From: Chloroflexota bacterium
GTDB lineage: Bacteria; Chloroflexota; Anaerolineae; UBA4142
Reading direction: 5' to 3'
Length of the DNA stretch: 64,000 nucleotides
Assembly (NCBI GenBank): GCA_016215025.1
Contig: JACRMI010000055.1
Coordinates: 58,523 to 122,522 of the forward strand
Shown here: piece after piece, positions 18,387-26,967 of the stretch
How positions within the stretch are numbered: the stretch's first letter is position 1
How the letters are laid out: every line of letters starts with the position of its first letter
The notes under the pieces: model-generated
Database searches by the model: none
Seen by the model: the letters and a program-made list of their open reading frames with translations, nothing else
Told to the model about the DNA's origin: nothing
Position numbers and translations under genes: made by a program

Positions 18387-19457
18387 TTACTGCGCCGGTC
18401 TTACGTCGATGGTGACTGTGGCCGTCCGTGTCTTGTTATTGCAAGTTGCGGTCAATGTGTACGTCGTCGTTTGCTGCGGCGTCACATTCATGCTGCCTGG
18501 CGTCGCTACGCCGCCAATGCCATTGTCGATTTCGGCGCGTTGCGCGCCAACCACCGCGCCCCAGCGAAGGGTCACCGTCTGTCCCGCAATAATCGACGTC
18601 GGCGCAGCCGTAAACGATTCAATCACCGGCGTGAAGGGACACGGATTGACAGTGGCACTCGGTGTGCTAACACTCGGCGGATTCACATTCACGACGATGG
18701 TCAAAGGCGTACCGAATAGTGCGCCACTCTTGTTTTTAAAACGCCATTCACCTTGATGTTTACCCGCCGCAGTCGGCGCAGTAAACGGCACCATCAAATC
18801 GACAGTCTCACCGGGCGGGATCGACGGTAGCGCAATGGCTTTGGAACTCGCCGCCATTTCGCCGCGCGCAAACACCAACGAGTCATCCGGTGTCCACGCA
18901 CACGAACCGGTATTCCGCACGCGCCAAATCTTGTTCATGCTGGTTCCTGGCGCAATCACCATCCCATCGGGGACCGTCACATCGGCAACGAACGCCACGT
19001 TTTGGCAGATCGCGGGCGAGGGTACGGCCGACGCGGCAGACGACGTCGTCGTCGCCGCGGACGATCTCGCACCCACGGGAGTCGCCCCAACACGGATGAC
19101 CACCGCCGCCGGGTCGGATACGGCACCGTTGGCATTGATCGAACGAACCTCAAGCGTGTGCGTGCCGGTGACCGCCGTCCAGGTTTGAATCATCGCCAAG
19201 TTCTGTTGCGGCGTCGGCACTTGGTCTCCTGCCACCAACGTCCCATCGACGTGTAGTTCTACGCGCGTAATGCCAACAGTGTCAGTCGAGGTCGAGCTAA
19301 TGGCCACTTGGTCGCCCGGCTCGTAAACACTGTTGCTGGCAGGCGCGCGAATCACGATGGTCGGCTTGTTAGACGCACCGACGATGTTACACGCCGAAAC
19401 AAACCAACCGACCATTACGACAAAACCGATTTGTAACAACACAGTAGGTTTATTCAT
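18387..19457 (-). CDS. Lipoprotein with Ig-like and NBR1-type Ig domains
   Basis: A predicted 356-residue surface lipoprotein. The start at 19457 is preferred because GGAGA lies about 7 bases upstream; an ATG two codons earlier sits too close to it. The signal peptide ends in the lipobox FVSAC (Cys near residue 23). An Ig-like domain follows (about 32-130), then a Ser/Ala/Thr linker, then an NBR1-type Ig domain (about 155-260) with the typical WRVRNTGSCAW and HQGEWRF motifs. A second Ig-like fold ends the protein (about 275-355). NBR1-type domains in bacterial lipoproteins are common in Chloroflexota. Its binding partner is unknown. Confidence 0.88.
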   Translation of the reverse strand: MNKPTVLLQIGFVVMVGWFVSACNIVGASNKPTIVIRAPASNSVYEPGDQVAISSTSTDTVGITRVELHVDGTLVAGDQVPTPQQNLAMIQTWTAVTGTHTLEVRSINANGAVSDPAAVVIRVGATPVGARSSAATTTSSAASAVPSPAICQNVAFVADVTVPDGMVIAPGTSMNKIWRVRNTGSCAWTPDDSLVFARGEMAASSKAIALPSIPPGETVDLMVPFTAPTAAGKHQGEWRFKNKSGALFGTPLTIVVNVNPPSVSTPSATVNPCPFTPVIESFTAAPTSIIAGQTVTLRWGAVVGAQRAEIDNGIGGVATPGSMNVTPQQTTTYTLTATCNNKTRTATVTIDVRPAQ

Positions 19458-19914
19458 CCACATTCTCCGAAAAGGACTCGTAGTTTCTTCGTCTGAATAT
19501 TGGGTTGGTCAAAAAGTGCGTCGGTGAATGTTCGATTAGGTCGCCAAGAAACCTAGAGTCTAAACAGTTGCTAAAGAAATTCTTAAGGTCTTGTTCCAGA
19601 CACTCTTACGATATATGCATTGGGCTTGAAAATAAATCATTCTTTCACTGAGGAGCTTGTAATAGGATTCGATGCCCACTTGTCGCTAATTTATTTACAG
19701 ATAAAAAGTATCTTGACTAGGGATTTTTCGAGCGTGACACTCGAATAGCATTTTCGTTTTATTTTACGACAAAGATATGCGCAGTATGCCTATTGCACTG
19801 CACACACAACTTGGCTAGCGTACAAGTAATGACAATGGGACTAGAATTCTGTGTGCGCGCGCGGCCCCAACGCTGCCAAAGCCGCTTGCTCTCCAGCGGT
19901 ATCAAGAAATCCAT
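19458..19914. other. Divergent intergenic region, 457 bases
   Basis: An AT-richer gap between the lipoprotein gene (minus) and the PAP2 gene (plus). I see no RNA gene and no clear promoter hexamer pair. A short hairpin (TTCGAGCGTGACACTCGAA) lies around 19728-19746. The ORFs crossing it have no ribosome binding site. Confidence 0.5.
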
Positions 19915-20685
19915 ATGACCCAACCACTCGGCGAAGCTCAAGCCCAGGAAAAATTGGTCGCCACGCCCAAAGGACAAGTTGTTGTCCGGCGGAGACTGTG
20001 GCAACGCATCCTCATCCTTACCTGCTTGAGCAGTGCACTAGGATTTTTTCTGTTCTGGCTTTCTCCGGCGGACCGTTATCTGCTCGCGCTGAGTCTATTT
20101 CGAAATCGTCCGCTCATTATCTTGCTGCTCTTTTTTCTATTGGTGACCATTTCGCTCTTGTGGTCATTTGGTCAACGGTTAGACGAGTGGGTCTTTATGT
20201 TCTTTAATTTGCGCGGCTATCATTCACGCTGGCTCGATACGGTGATGTGGATCGCCACACAGATTGGCAACATGGGTTTTGCTATGGCACTCGCGGGGCT
20301 GGCTTATGTCTTGGGTAACCGCAGCTTTGCGCTCAATCTGACGCTCGGCGTTCTCTCGGCGTGGCTCATCGTCGAAACGATCAAAGCCATCACGGACCGC
20401 TCCCGACCGTTCAACTTGCTGCGCGAAGCGCGCGTCATCGGTTGGCAAGAGCCGGGGCTATCATTTCCGAGTGGACATACAACGCAAACCTTCTTCGTAA
20501 TGTCCCTTGCCATCAATCAATTTGAACTCTCCTCTATCATTGCCACGGCGTTGTATTTGATCGCTGCACTGGTTGGCTTTACGCGCATCTATGTTGGCGC
20601 GCACTATCCGCGTGATGTGCTCGCCGGTGCCATTCTCGGCACGGTATGGAGTTTGCTCGCGATGCTTGTCGCGCCGTACTTTTAA
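19915..20685 (+). CDS. PAP2-family membrane phosphatase
   Basis: A 256-residue integral membrane protein with about six hydrophobic segments. It carries the three PAP2 active-site motifs: KAITDRSRP (KX6RP), PSGHTTQ and the final TRIYVGAHYPRDVLAG (RX5HX3D). This family dephosphorylates lipid phosphates such as phosphatidic acid or undecaprenyl diphosphate at the outer membrane face. The substrate cannot be told here. The N-terminal 30 residues are polar. No good ribosome binding site precedes the ATG, so the exact start is uncertain. The next gene is 430 bases away, so it is probably monocistronic. Confidence 0.88.
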   Translation: MTQPLGEAQAQEKLVATPKGQVVVRRRLWQRILILTCLSSALGFFLFWLSPADRYLLALSLFRNRPLIILLLFFLLVTISLLWSFGQRLDEWVFMFFNLRGYHSRWLDTVMWIATQIGNMGFAMALAGLAYVLGNRSFALNLTLGVLSAWLIVETIKAITDRSRPFNLLREARVIGWQEPGLSFPSGHTTQTFFVMSLAINQFELSSIIATALYLIAALVGFTRIYVGAHYPRDVLAGAILGTVWSLLAMLVAPYF

Positions 20686-21114
20686 TTGCCGCTGTGCTGA
20701 TTGTGAGATTTCTCCTCTGAGAATGTAACGCAAATCTCCGATGTGCGAGGCAAGTCGGAGACTTGCCCTACGAGCTGCTCATTTTCGTTTTCCTGGTGGT
20801 GCGCTGTCAAGCGAATGAACCACTCCGCTTGTTCGGCGAAACGCCGCAAGCGCATCGTTCTAATGCGAGCGCGTCTAGCCATCGCCTTTCTTGTAGCAGA
20901 AAATTCGACAAATTTTGGGGGATAAATTCTACAAAGGTTTCATCTACTCCCCGATGCAACAGAACAATGGATGAGTGTAAGTTATCCGCATATGACCACT
21001 TGTCGAGGGTCGCCATTGATGCTCGTCACAATTTCATTCGTGGGTTCGCTGCGAATGAGCGCTACATGCTGTTAATTTGGCGCTGTCGACTCACTGTGAT
21101 CGATTAGAGCACTC
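20686..21114. other. Gene-free stretch of 429 bases
   Basis: No credible gene. A short hairpin GGCAAGTCGGAGACTTGCC lies at about 20749-20767 and belongs to the same class as other GCAAGT/ACTTGC hairpins in the window. The rest is AT-rich and precedes the NRAMP-like transporter gene. Confidence 0.5.
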
Positions 21115-22419
21115 ATGGTAAAGATCAAGCAAGTGTCAACCCAAGCTAAAGCCACGCAGGTGTCGGCGCTTGCCAAACTTCTACGCACACTGGGACCTGG
21201 TTTGATTACGGGCGCATCGGATGACGACCCGTCGGGGATCGGTACTTTTTCTCAGACGGGAGCTAGATTTGGATACGCCCAACTCTGGACAGCCCTGTTC
21301 ACGTTTCCGCTGATGCTTACCATTCAAGAAATCTGCGCACGGATCGCATTGGAAACTGGAAGTGGCTTGGCAGATACCCTTCGCAAGTTTTATCCTCGCT
21401 CCTTGCTCTATCTGTGCGTTGGATTGCTCTTGATGGCGAATACGATCAATATCGGCGCAGACCTGGGCGCGATGGCAGCGGCAGGTCAAATGCTGGTGGG
21501 CATTCCATTTTTGCTCTGGCTCGTCTTGATTTCGCTTGTCAGTGTCGCACTGCAAGTGTTCGTCAACTATAAACGGTACGCGCAAATATTGCGGGTGCTC
21601 ACTCTTTCGCTGCTGGCGTATGTGCTCGTTCCCTTTGTCGCGCGGATGGATTGGAAAACGGCGCTGACCAGCACGGTGATTCCGACCTTGCAGTTCAATA
21701 CAGACTATGCCATGAATCTCGTCGCCATCCTCGGCACAACCATTTCGCCGTATTTGTTTTTTTGGCAAGCCAGTCAAGAAGTGGAAGAAAAGATCGAGCA
21801 AGGCAAGACCACACCGCGCCAACGCCAGGGCGTTTCCAAATCCGAATTGAAATGGATGCGCGCGGATGTGGCATCGGGCATGGGCTTTTCTCAGATCGTG
21901 CAGTGGTTCATTATCGCCACCACCGCAGCGACGTTGAGTGTCAACGGAATTCACACGATCGAAAGCGCGACGCAAGCCGCAGAAGCTCTGCGCCCGATTG
22001 CCGGTGATTTAGCGTATCTCCTTTTTGCCGTTGGCATTATTGGCACAGGGTTGCTCGCCGTACCGATTCTCGCCGGTTCGGCGGCATATGCCGTTGCCGA
22101 AACGTTCAAAATGCGCGAAGGGTTGTACCAGCGCTTGCGCGAAGCGCCGGGTTTTTACAGCGTTATTGTCGTTGCGGTTTTAGTTGGAGTCGGGATCAAT
22201 CTAATCGGTTTGGACCCGATCAAGGGTTTGTATTACGCCGCCATCCTGAATGGCATCATCGCGCCGCCGCTTTTGTTTGTCATCATGCTCATTGCGAACA
22301 ATCGCACCATCATGAAAAAGCGGGTGAATGGTCGATGGTCCAACCTGATCGGTTGGATTACGACCGGAGCTATGAGCCTCGCGGCAGCCGCTTTGTTGAT
22401 TTCGCTGGTTGCACAATAA
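21115..22419 (+). CDS. NRAMP-family divalent-metal transporter, divergent metal site
   Basis: A 434-residue membrane protein with about eleven hydrophobic helices, matching the NRAMP fold. Members import Mn2+/Fe2+ with protons. The first helix reads GPGLITGASDDDPSGIGT where classical members have DPGN, so the metal-ligand Asn is replaced by Gly. The sixth-helix region reads GTTISPYLFFWQ where classical members have a MPHN-type motif, so the signature Met is missing. That places it in a divergent NRAMP-related branch with uncertain ion preference, possibly Mg2+. The ribosome binding site is weak. The next gene starts 34 bases downstream and is likely co-transcribed. Confidence 0.85.
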   Translation: MVKIKQVSTQAKATQVSALAKLLRTLGPGLITGASDDDPSGIGTFSQTGARFGYAQLWTALFTFPLMLTIQEICARIALETGSGLADTLRKFYPRSLLYLCVGLLLMANTINIGADLGAMAAAGQMLVGIPFLLWLVLISLVSVALQVFVNYKRYAQILRVLTLSLLAYVLVPFVARMDWKTALTSTVIPTLQFNTDYAMNLVAILGTTISPYLFFWQASQEVEEKIEQGKTTPRQRQGVSKSELKWMRADVASGMGFSQIVQWFIIATTAATLSVNGIHTIESATQAAEALRPIAGDLAYLLFAVGIIGTGLLAVPILAGSAAYAVAETFKMREGLYQRLREAPGFYSVIVVAVLVGVGINLIGLDPIKGLYYAAILNGIIAPPLLFVIMLIANNRTIMKKRVNGRWSNLIGWITTGAMSLAAAALLISLVAQ

Positions 22420-22452
22420 ATGGGCGTGCGGCGATGGCGTAAGAGGTAACCG

Positions 22453-24213
22453 ATGTCTTCCTATACGGACCATGAATTAATTGAACAAGTGCGCGTCGGA
22501 CAAGTTGCCGCGCTCGGCGATTTGTTCGATCGCTATAGCACTCGTCTATACGATTTTTTGCTGTGCATTGTCGGCGATCCGGATGAAGCAGGCTTGCTGC
22601 TGACCGATGTGTTTACGCGCTTTCCCAGCTTTGCCGAAGATATTCCGGAAACTGAATCGATTCGCGGCGCGCTCTTTTCGCTTGCCCGCGAGCGCGCGCT
22701 CTATTTTCTCGATCAACACGGCTGGCTCGATTCGCTGCCTGCCAGTTCGGCGCTCGTCGCCAGCTTTTCCGATCTGGTGAATGACATTTGGCGCGCGGCG
22801 CGCGAAATGCCCGCCTCTCAACGCGCCACGCTCGCCATCGAAGAACGGCAAGCGTTATCGCCGATGGAAAAAGCGACGGCGTTGGGTGTTCTCCGCGCCG
22901 CATTGCCGTCGCTCATCGCCGAAGCGCGCCGCTCCTTCAACGAACAATTCGATATTATTGCGCAATCCGAAGGCAAACCGCTTGCCCATCAAATCAATCC
23001 CGATCTGGTCCCAGGATTGCAGCGCCTGGTTCCCGATCCGGATGCTTCACTCTTTACGTTCTTGCCGATCTTGGCGATGACGGATACCGTGCGTGCTCGC
23101 TTGCGAGATCAAATCATCGCCGCCGCGCGCGAACAAGTGGCAATTATCCCAGCCCCCAGCGAGCCAGGACGCGTCCAAGTAATTCCGGTATCGCCCATCC
23201 TCGAAGAAGAGCCAGTCCATGAGGCGCCCAACACCCTGCTGCCGATTTTAACGGTCGGCGTGATCCTGGCTTTGTGCGCCGCTTTGCTCGTGGCTGGATT
23301 TGCATTGACCCGTCGCGCGCAAACGGCATCTGCCAATACCGGACCCATCGTGAAACAAGTGATTCCGGAAGATGGCGCTATTTTGCCCCCCAGCCCCAAT
23401 GTGATCGTGCAAGCGATTTATTCTGATAATAGCGGTGTCGATCCGCGCACCGTGCAATTAATTATCGATGGTCGGGATGTCACGCTGCAATCGACCGTTT
23501 CATCTTCGTCCATTTCATACAACGGACCATTTAGCCCAGGTCCGCACGTGGTCGTCCTAACGTTAAAAAATATGCAAGGCACGCCAACAACCATATCCTG
23601 GCGATTTACTTTGGGCGCAGCGCCTACGGCTACGCTCACGCCGATCCCATCGGCGACGTTGACGCCTATTCCAACCCTTACTCCGCTGCCTAGCGCCACA
23701 CCTTTTCCAAGCGCAACACCACAACCAACCTCTACACCATTCCCAACGGCAACACCCTTCCCGACCGCAACGCCGCAACCGACTGCAACGCCACAATCCA
23801 CGGCGACGTTTGCACCAACTTCGACGCCTGCTCCAACGTTTACGCCGCCGCCTACATCGACACCTCCTCCGACGGCGGTTTTGCCGGATTTGGTCGTGAC
23901 GGACATTTCGTTGAATCCGAACGCTGAAATCGTTTATATCATTCGCAACAGCGGTCCCGGCGACGTGACTCAACCATTCTTGATCCAGGTGTTTGTCGAT
24001 ACCACTGTGGTGGATTCAAGTCGTCGCGTCAACTCACTCCCTACAGGACACGAGTTAACTCTGACGGTTCCAAACTATAGAATAGTTGGCACGCATACCG
24101 TCACTATCTTGTTGAATCCGAATCAAGAAGTTCGTGAGTCTAACTATAGCAACAATCAATTGGTTCGAACGTTGGCAGGTCCAGCGCCAACTCCGACCGT
24201 GACAACTCCTTAA
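22453..24213 (+). CDS. Membrane protein fusing a sigma-factor-like cytoplasmic part to an external CARDB domain
   Basis: A 586-residue protein. Residues 1-85 resemble ECF sigma region 2 (DHELIEQVRVGQVAALGDLF, YDFLLCIVGDPDEAGLLLTDVF). Residues about 125-165 resemble a degraded region 4. A transmembrane helix lies at about 258-280. Outside it there is an Ig-like domain (about 290-385), a Thr/Pro-rich linker (about 388-475) and a CARDB adhesion-type domain (about 476-575, starting PDLVVTDISLNP). AGAGG precedes the ATG. The domain order suggests a membrane-tethered protein with an external sensor, but whether the sigma-like part still binds RNA polymerase is unknown. It follows the NRAMP gene by 34 bases. 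Confidence 0.8.
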   Translation: MSSYTDHELIEQVRVGQVAALGDLFDRYSTRLYDFLLCIVGDPDEAGLLLTDVFTRFPSFAEDIPETESIRGALFSLARERALYFLDQHGWLDSLPASSALVASFSDLVNDIWRAAREMPASQRATLAIEERQALSPMEKATALGVLRAALPSLIAEARRSFNEQFDIIAQSEGKPLAHQINPDLVPGLQRLVPDPDASLFTFLPILAMTDTVRARLRDQIIAAAREQVAIIPAPSEPGRVQVIPVSPILEEEPVHEAPNTLLPILTVGVILALCAALLVAGFALTRRAQTASANTGPIVKQVIPEDGAILPPSPNVIVQAIYSDNSGVDPRTVQLIIDGRDVTLQSTVSSSSISYNGPFSPGPHVVVLTLKNMQGTPTTISWRFTLGAAPTATLTPIPSATLTPIPTLTPLPSATPFPSATPQPTSTPFPTATPFPTATPQPTATPQSTATFAPTSTPAPTFTPPPTSTPPPTAVLPDLVVTDISLNPNAEIVYIIRNSGPGDVTQPFLIQVFVDTTVVDSSRRVNSLPTGHELTLTVPNYRIVGTHTVTILLNPNQEVRESNYSNNQLVRTLAGPAPTPTVTTP

Positions 24214-24233
24214 ATTGATTGATTGTCTAAACA

Positions 24234-24249
24234 TGCAACCGCGGTTGCA
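24234..24249. promoter_or_regulatory. 16-base perfect palindrome overlapping a -35 element
   Basis: TGCAACCGCGGTTGCA is its own reverse complement. Its right half runs into the -35 TTGCAA (24245-24250) of the promoter for the response-regulator gene at 24329, so it is a plausible operator. It lies 20 bases beyond the stop of the sigma/CARDB gene. Confidence 0.6.
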
Positions 24250-24272
24250 ATCCAACGAAAAGGGACTATAAT
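24245..24272 (+). promoter_or_regulatory. Promoter of the NarL regulator gene at 24329
   Basis: TTGCAA at 24245-24250, 16-base spacer, TATAAT at 24267-24272. Predicted leader about 50 bases. Confidence 0.6.
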
Positions 24273-24328
24273 TTTCAACCGACTACAGACATTCCGTCTG
24301 CCACTAGAACTTGGGAGTAACAACTTTG

Positions 24329-24955
24329 ATGAAAGTATTATTGGCTGACGATCATGCCGTGGTTAGACGTGGGCTAAAACAAATCATTCTCGATGCTTTT
24401 TCCAAGACTACCTTTGGCGAAGCCCAGAACGCGCATGAACTATTTGATCTCGCCAAAAAAGATGAGTGGGATGTTGCGGTCCTCGATCTCAATATGCCCG
24501 GCTCGAACGGGTTGGATGTGCTCAAGCAATTAAAGCGTGACCGGCCCCGAATGCCGATTCTAGTTCTCAGCATTCACCCGGAAAATCAGTTTGCCACTCG
24601 AACATTGAAAGCAGGCGCGGCCGGATATCTCACCAAGGAAAGCGCCCCGGACCAGCTAGTTCAAGCCATCGACAAGATTTCGCACGGCGGCAAGTACATT
24701 AGCCCTACCGTAGCGGATTCCCTCCTGTCTGAAATCGCCGAGGATACGGACAAACTACCCCACGAACGATTGTCGGACCGCGAATATCAAGTCCTGTGTA
24801 TGATCGCCTCGGGAAAAGAACTGCGCGAGATTTCGGAAGACCTATCGTTGAGCGTGAAAACGATTAGCACGTACCGCGCGCGCATCTTGGAAAAGATGGT
24901 AATGAAAACAAATGCGGAGATAACGCATTATGCAATTCAAAATAAACTAGTCTGA
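24329..24955 (+). CDS. NarL/FixJ-family response regulator
   Basis: A 208-residue receiver plus LuxR helix-turn-helix regulator. It has LADDHA, phospho-acceptor in DVAVLDLNMP, Ser in LVLSIHP, Lys in GYLTKES, and an HTH (LSDREYQVLCMIASGKELRE, LSVKTISTYRARILEKM). I use the ATG at 24329; the in-frame TTG 18 bases earlier is part of the leader. It is a close paralog of the regulator at 35668-36300, sharing LS(I/M)HPE and STYRARILEKM-type segments. No kinase is adjacent, so it is an orphan or may be shared with the kinase at 31946. Confidence 0.92.
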   Translation: MKVLLADDHAVVRRGLKQIILDAFSKTTFGEAQNAHELFDLAKKDEWDVAVLDLNMPGSNGLDVLKQLKRDRPRMPILVLSIHPENQFATRTLKAGAAGYLTKESAPDQLVQAIDKISHGGKYISPTVADSLLSEIAEDTDKLPHERLSDREYQVLCMIASGKELREISEDLSLSVKTISTYRARILEKMVMKTNAEITHYAIQNKLV

Positions 24956-25109
24956 CGCTTTTGGCGCTCAACGTTGTCGCAATAACGTTGACAGTAATTT
25001 CAGATAAACTCTCACGTCAATTGTCTTCGGTTAATGATATACTTGGGTGGGCTTGCTCAGGTATTATCAAATTAATTTGACCGAGTTGGCGACACATGTA
25101 CGATCAATA

Positions 25110-25505
25110 ATGGACAGAACCACAGCCATGAGAATATTTCTCGTCGAAGATTCTGCGGTCCTCCGTGACCGTTTAATGCTGCAACTAGCTCACAAGCGAA
25201 ATGCCGAAGTGATTGGCAGTGCAGATGATGCAACAGGGGCGATTGAACAAATTCAGCGGTTAAATCCGGATCTGGTGATTTTGGATATTCGTCTACGTCA
25301 AGGGAATGGCTATCAAGTTTTGAAATCGATCAAGACGCGCGGCAAGCCACCCACCATTCTCGTACTGACCAATTTTCCCTACCCACAATATCGGGAAGTA
25401 TTCTTGGCAAATGGAGCAGAATATTTTTTTGACAAGTCAACCGAATTTGACAGCGCGATGGATTGCCTAACTCGATTGTTAGAACAGAAACAGGACGGGC
25501 ATTAA
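25110..25505 (+). CDS. Stand-alone receiver protein (PYPQYR type)
   Basis: A single receiver domain of about 131 residues. It has LVEDSA, phospho-acceptor in DLVILDIRL, Thr in VLVLTNFPYPQYRE and Lys in YFFDKST. The start is unsettled: ATG at 25110 or 25128, neither with a strong ribosome binding site. It is a clear paralog of 29573-30040, sharing the unusual PYPQYR segment after the switch Thr and FFDKS(T/I)EFD. No output domain is present. It converges on the DHH gene across a shared terminator. Confidence 0.85.
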   Translation: MDRTTAMRIFLVEDSAVLRDRLMLQLAHKRNAEVIGSADDATGAIEQIQRLNPDLVILDIRLRQGNGYQVLKSIKTRGKPPTILVLTNFPYPQYREVFLANGAEYFFDKSTEFDSAMDCLTRLLEQKQDGH

Positions 25506-25507
25506 AA

Positions 25508-25546
25508 AAGCCGCTCGATTTCTCTAGGCGAGAAATCGAGCGGCTT
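25508..25546. terminator. Bidirectional hairpin terminator
   Basis: The perfect 17-base arms AAGCCGCTCGATTTCTC (25508-25524) and its complement (25530-25546) have a 5-base loop. An A-tract lies on the left and ATTT on the right. It sits between the convergent receiver and DHH genes and includes part of the DHH stop codon. Confidence 0.85.
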
Positions 25547-26711
25547 ATTTGATGCCAAGCTTGGCAAATAGCTTGCGCCTTAGTTGCAAATCATAAACCT
25601 GCCACTTTAGTTTTTCATATTCAGGGTCTTGGTTTCCCACCAAAAAGCCGATGGGAATCTCAAACCCGCCTGCCTCTAAACGTCCCCCCCCAAAGAATTG
25701 CCCACGCTCATTCCGCCCAAACGCTTCCTTGATAAATTGGTCAGGGTCGAGCGTCAGCTTGGTCGTGCGCAATGATCCGATTACGCTCTCGGTCCGCTGT
25801 CCCTCATGCTCGCCAAACACAATACCATACACAATCGCCGTGTGGACATTTTCTTCTGTGAGCATAAAGTCTGCGGCTTGGGGAATTGCATCGCGATCGG
25901 CGGCACGCACGTAACCAATTCCCGCAATCGCATAGTTCTCCCGCAAAGTCCGATTACGCAAGGCAAGTTGAATAATATCCATCGTCTGACGCGAACGCGC
26001 TTGTTTCATGATCTCGAGCAAGCTGGTCGAATCATGAAATTGACTGAGATAGGTGGCGGCGGTAAAATCCTCTTCGGTCGCGCGAATGAACTGATCGGTG
26101 TCTGTCATGATACCATGCATCAACGCCGTCGCGATGATGACATGCTCGCGATGGCTGCGGTCGAGCTGTGCCATGCCTTGCGCCAAGTATGCGGTATAAA
26201 TCGTCGACGTTGCGCCCACATGGCGAATATCGACAAACTCGGCGCTAGGAGCGGGACCGTGCGGATTATGGTGATCGACAATCGCAATCAACGGGATGTT
26301 TTTTTCGACCAGGTGCGGCATGATGACGGAATTGAGTCCTTGGCTATCGATCAAGATACTCCCTTGATAACTGGACACGTCGAAATCGTCCCGCGCCAGT
26401 AACAATGGTGTGTTGATGAATTTCACCAGCGCGCGGTTTTGTTGATGGCTAATTTGACCGCCATACACAATATCGGTGTTAATCTCAAAGCGGCGGCTAA
26501 TGAGCCGATGCGCCAACGCCGAAGCTATAGCGTCCGGGTCGGGATAGTCCTGCAAGACGATAATATGTTTTTCGCCGCGATGGCGCTCTAGCACACCGCT
26601 AAGATTAGATGGCTTTTCCTCAACCTTTGGTACAATTGAGAAAAGCGTATGCATTTTTTGATCCATGGTTTTGGACTGGTGATCGAGACCCTGATGAATT
26701 TTAAAACTCAT
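25545..26711 (-). CDS. DHH-family phosphoesterase (NrnA-like)
   Basis: A 388-residue protein of the DHH/DHHA1 family, whose members degrade nanoRNAs, pAp or cyclic dinucleotides. Motif I is QDYPDPDAIASA, motif II has Asp in ILIDSQG, the DHH motif is IVDHHNPHG, and the C-terminal DHHA1 glycine motif is FFGGGRLEAGGFE. The N-terminal 45 residues are polar and variable. None of the possible starts (26711, 26666, 26654) has a good ribosome binding site, so the true N-terminus may be shorter. Given the GGDEF cyclase in the window, a role in nucleotide-signal breakdown is possible but not shown. Confidence 0.88.
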   Translation of the reverse strand: MSFKIHQGLDHQSKTMDQKMHTLFSIVPKVEEKPSNLSGVLERHRGEKHIIVLQDYPDPDAIASALAHRLISRRFEINTDIVYGGQISHQQNRALVKFINTPLLLARDDFDVSSYQGSILIDSQGLNSVIMPHLVEKNIPLIAIVDHHNPHGPAPSAEFVDIRHVGATSTIYTAYLAQGMAQLDRSHREHVIIATALMHGIMTDTDQFIRATEEDFTAATYLSQFHDSTSLLEIMKQARSRQTMDIIQLALRNRTLRENYAIAGIGYVRAADRDAIPQAADFMLTEENVHTAIVYGIVFGEHEGQRTESVIGSLRTTKLTLDPDQFIKEAFGRNERGQFFGGGRLEAGGFEIPIGFLVGNQDPEYEKLKWQVYDLQLRRKLFAKLGIK

Positions 26712-26857
26712 ATCCGGTAATCATCTGGAGTCGAGTCCTTCGGCTTCGCTCAGGACGGGCTGTTTACGTGGTTATTGGCTTGTCAAGAAACCCGCTAAAG
26801 CGTCGAATCCGGAACTCTACCGATTTTGACGGTCAAAACTCATTAGGGTCTCCTTCC

Positions 26858-26944
26858 TTAGAATGCGCCGCTCCATCGCATCAGCACCCCTGCCATAGCG
26901 GCAAGCAAGGGAATCACGATTCTTTTCAATACGGCTGCCCTCAT
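26858..26944 (-). CDS. Small hydrophobic protein, 28 residues
   Basis: A short frame with an unusually strong ribosome binding site (GGAGGAGGAAC directly before the ATG). The product has a basic N-terminus (RAAVLKR) and one hydrophobic segment (IVIPLLAAMAGVLM), ending in Phe. It starts 23 bases after the HEAT/BNR gene stops, so it is probably the last gene of that unit. It may be a single-pass membrane microprotein. No family is recognised. Confidence 0.55.
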   Translation of the reverse strand: MRAAVLKRIVIPLLAAMAGVLMRWSGAF

Positions 26945-26967
26945 AGTTCCTCCTCCAATTCAGAACT

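Noticed and set aside
23418..23906. Minus-strand ORF rich in Val/Gly opposite the sigma/CARDB gene
   Set aside because: It is the antisense of the Thr/Pro-coding repeat. The same artefact occurs at 48719-49189 opposite the lipoprotein gene.
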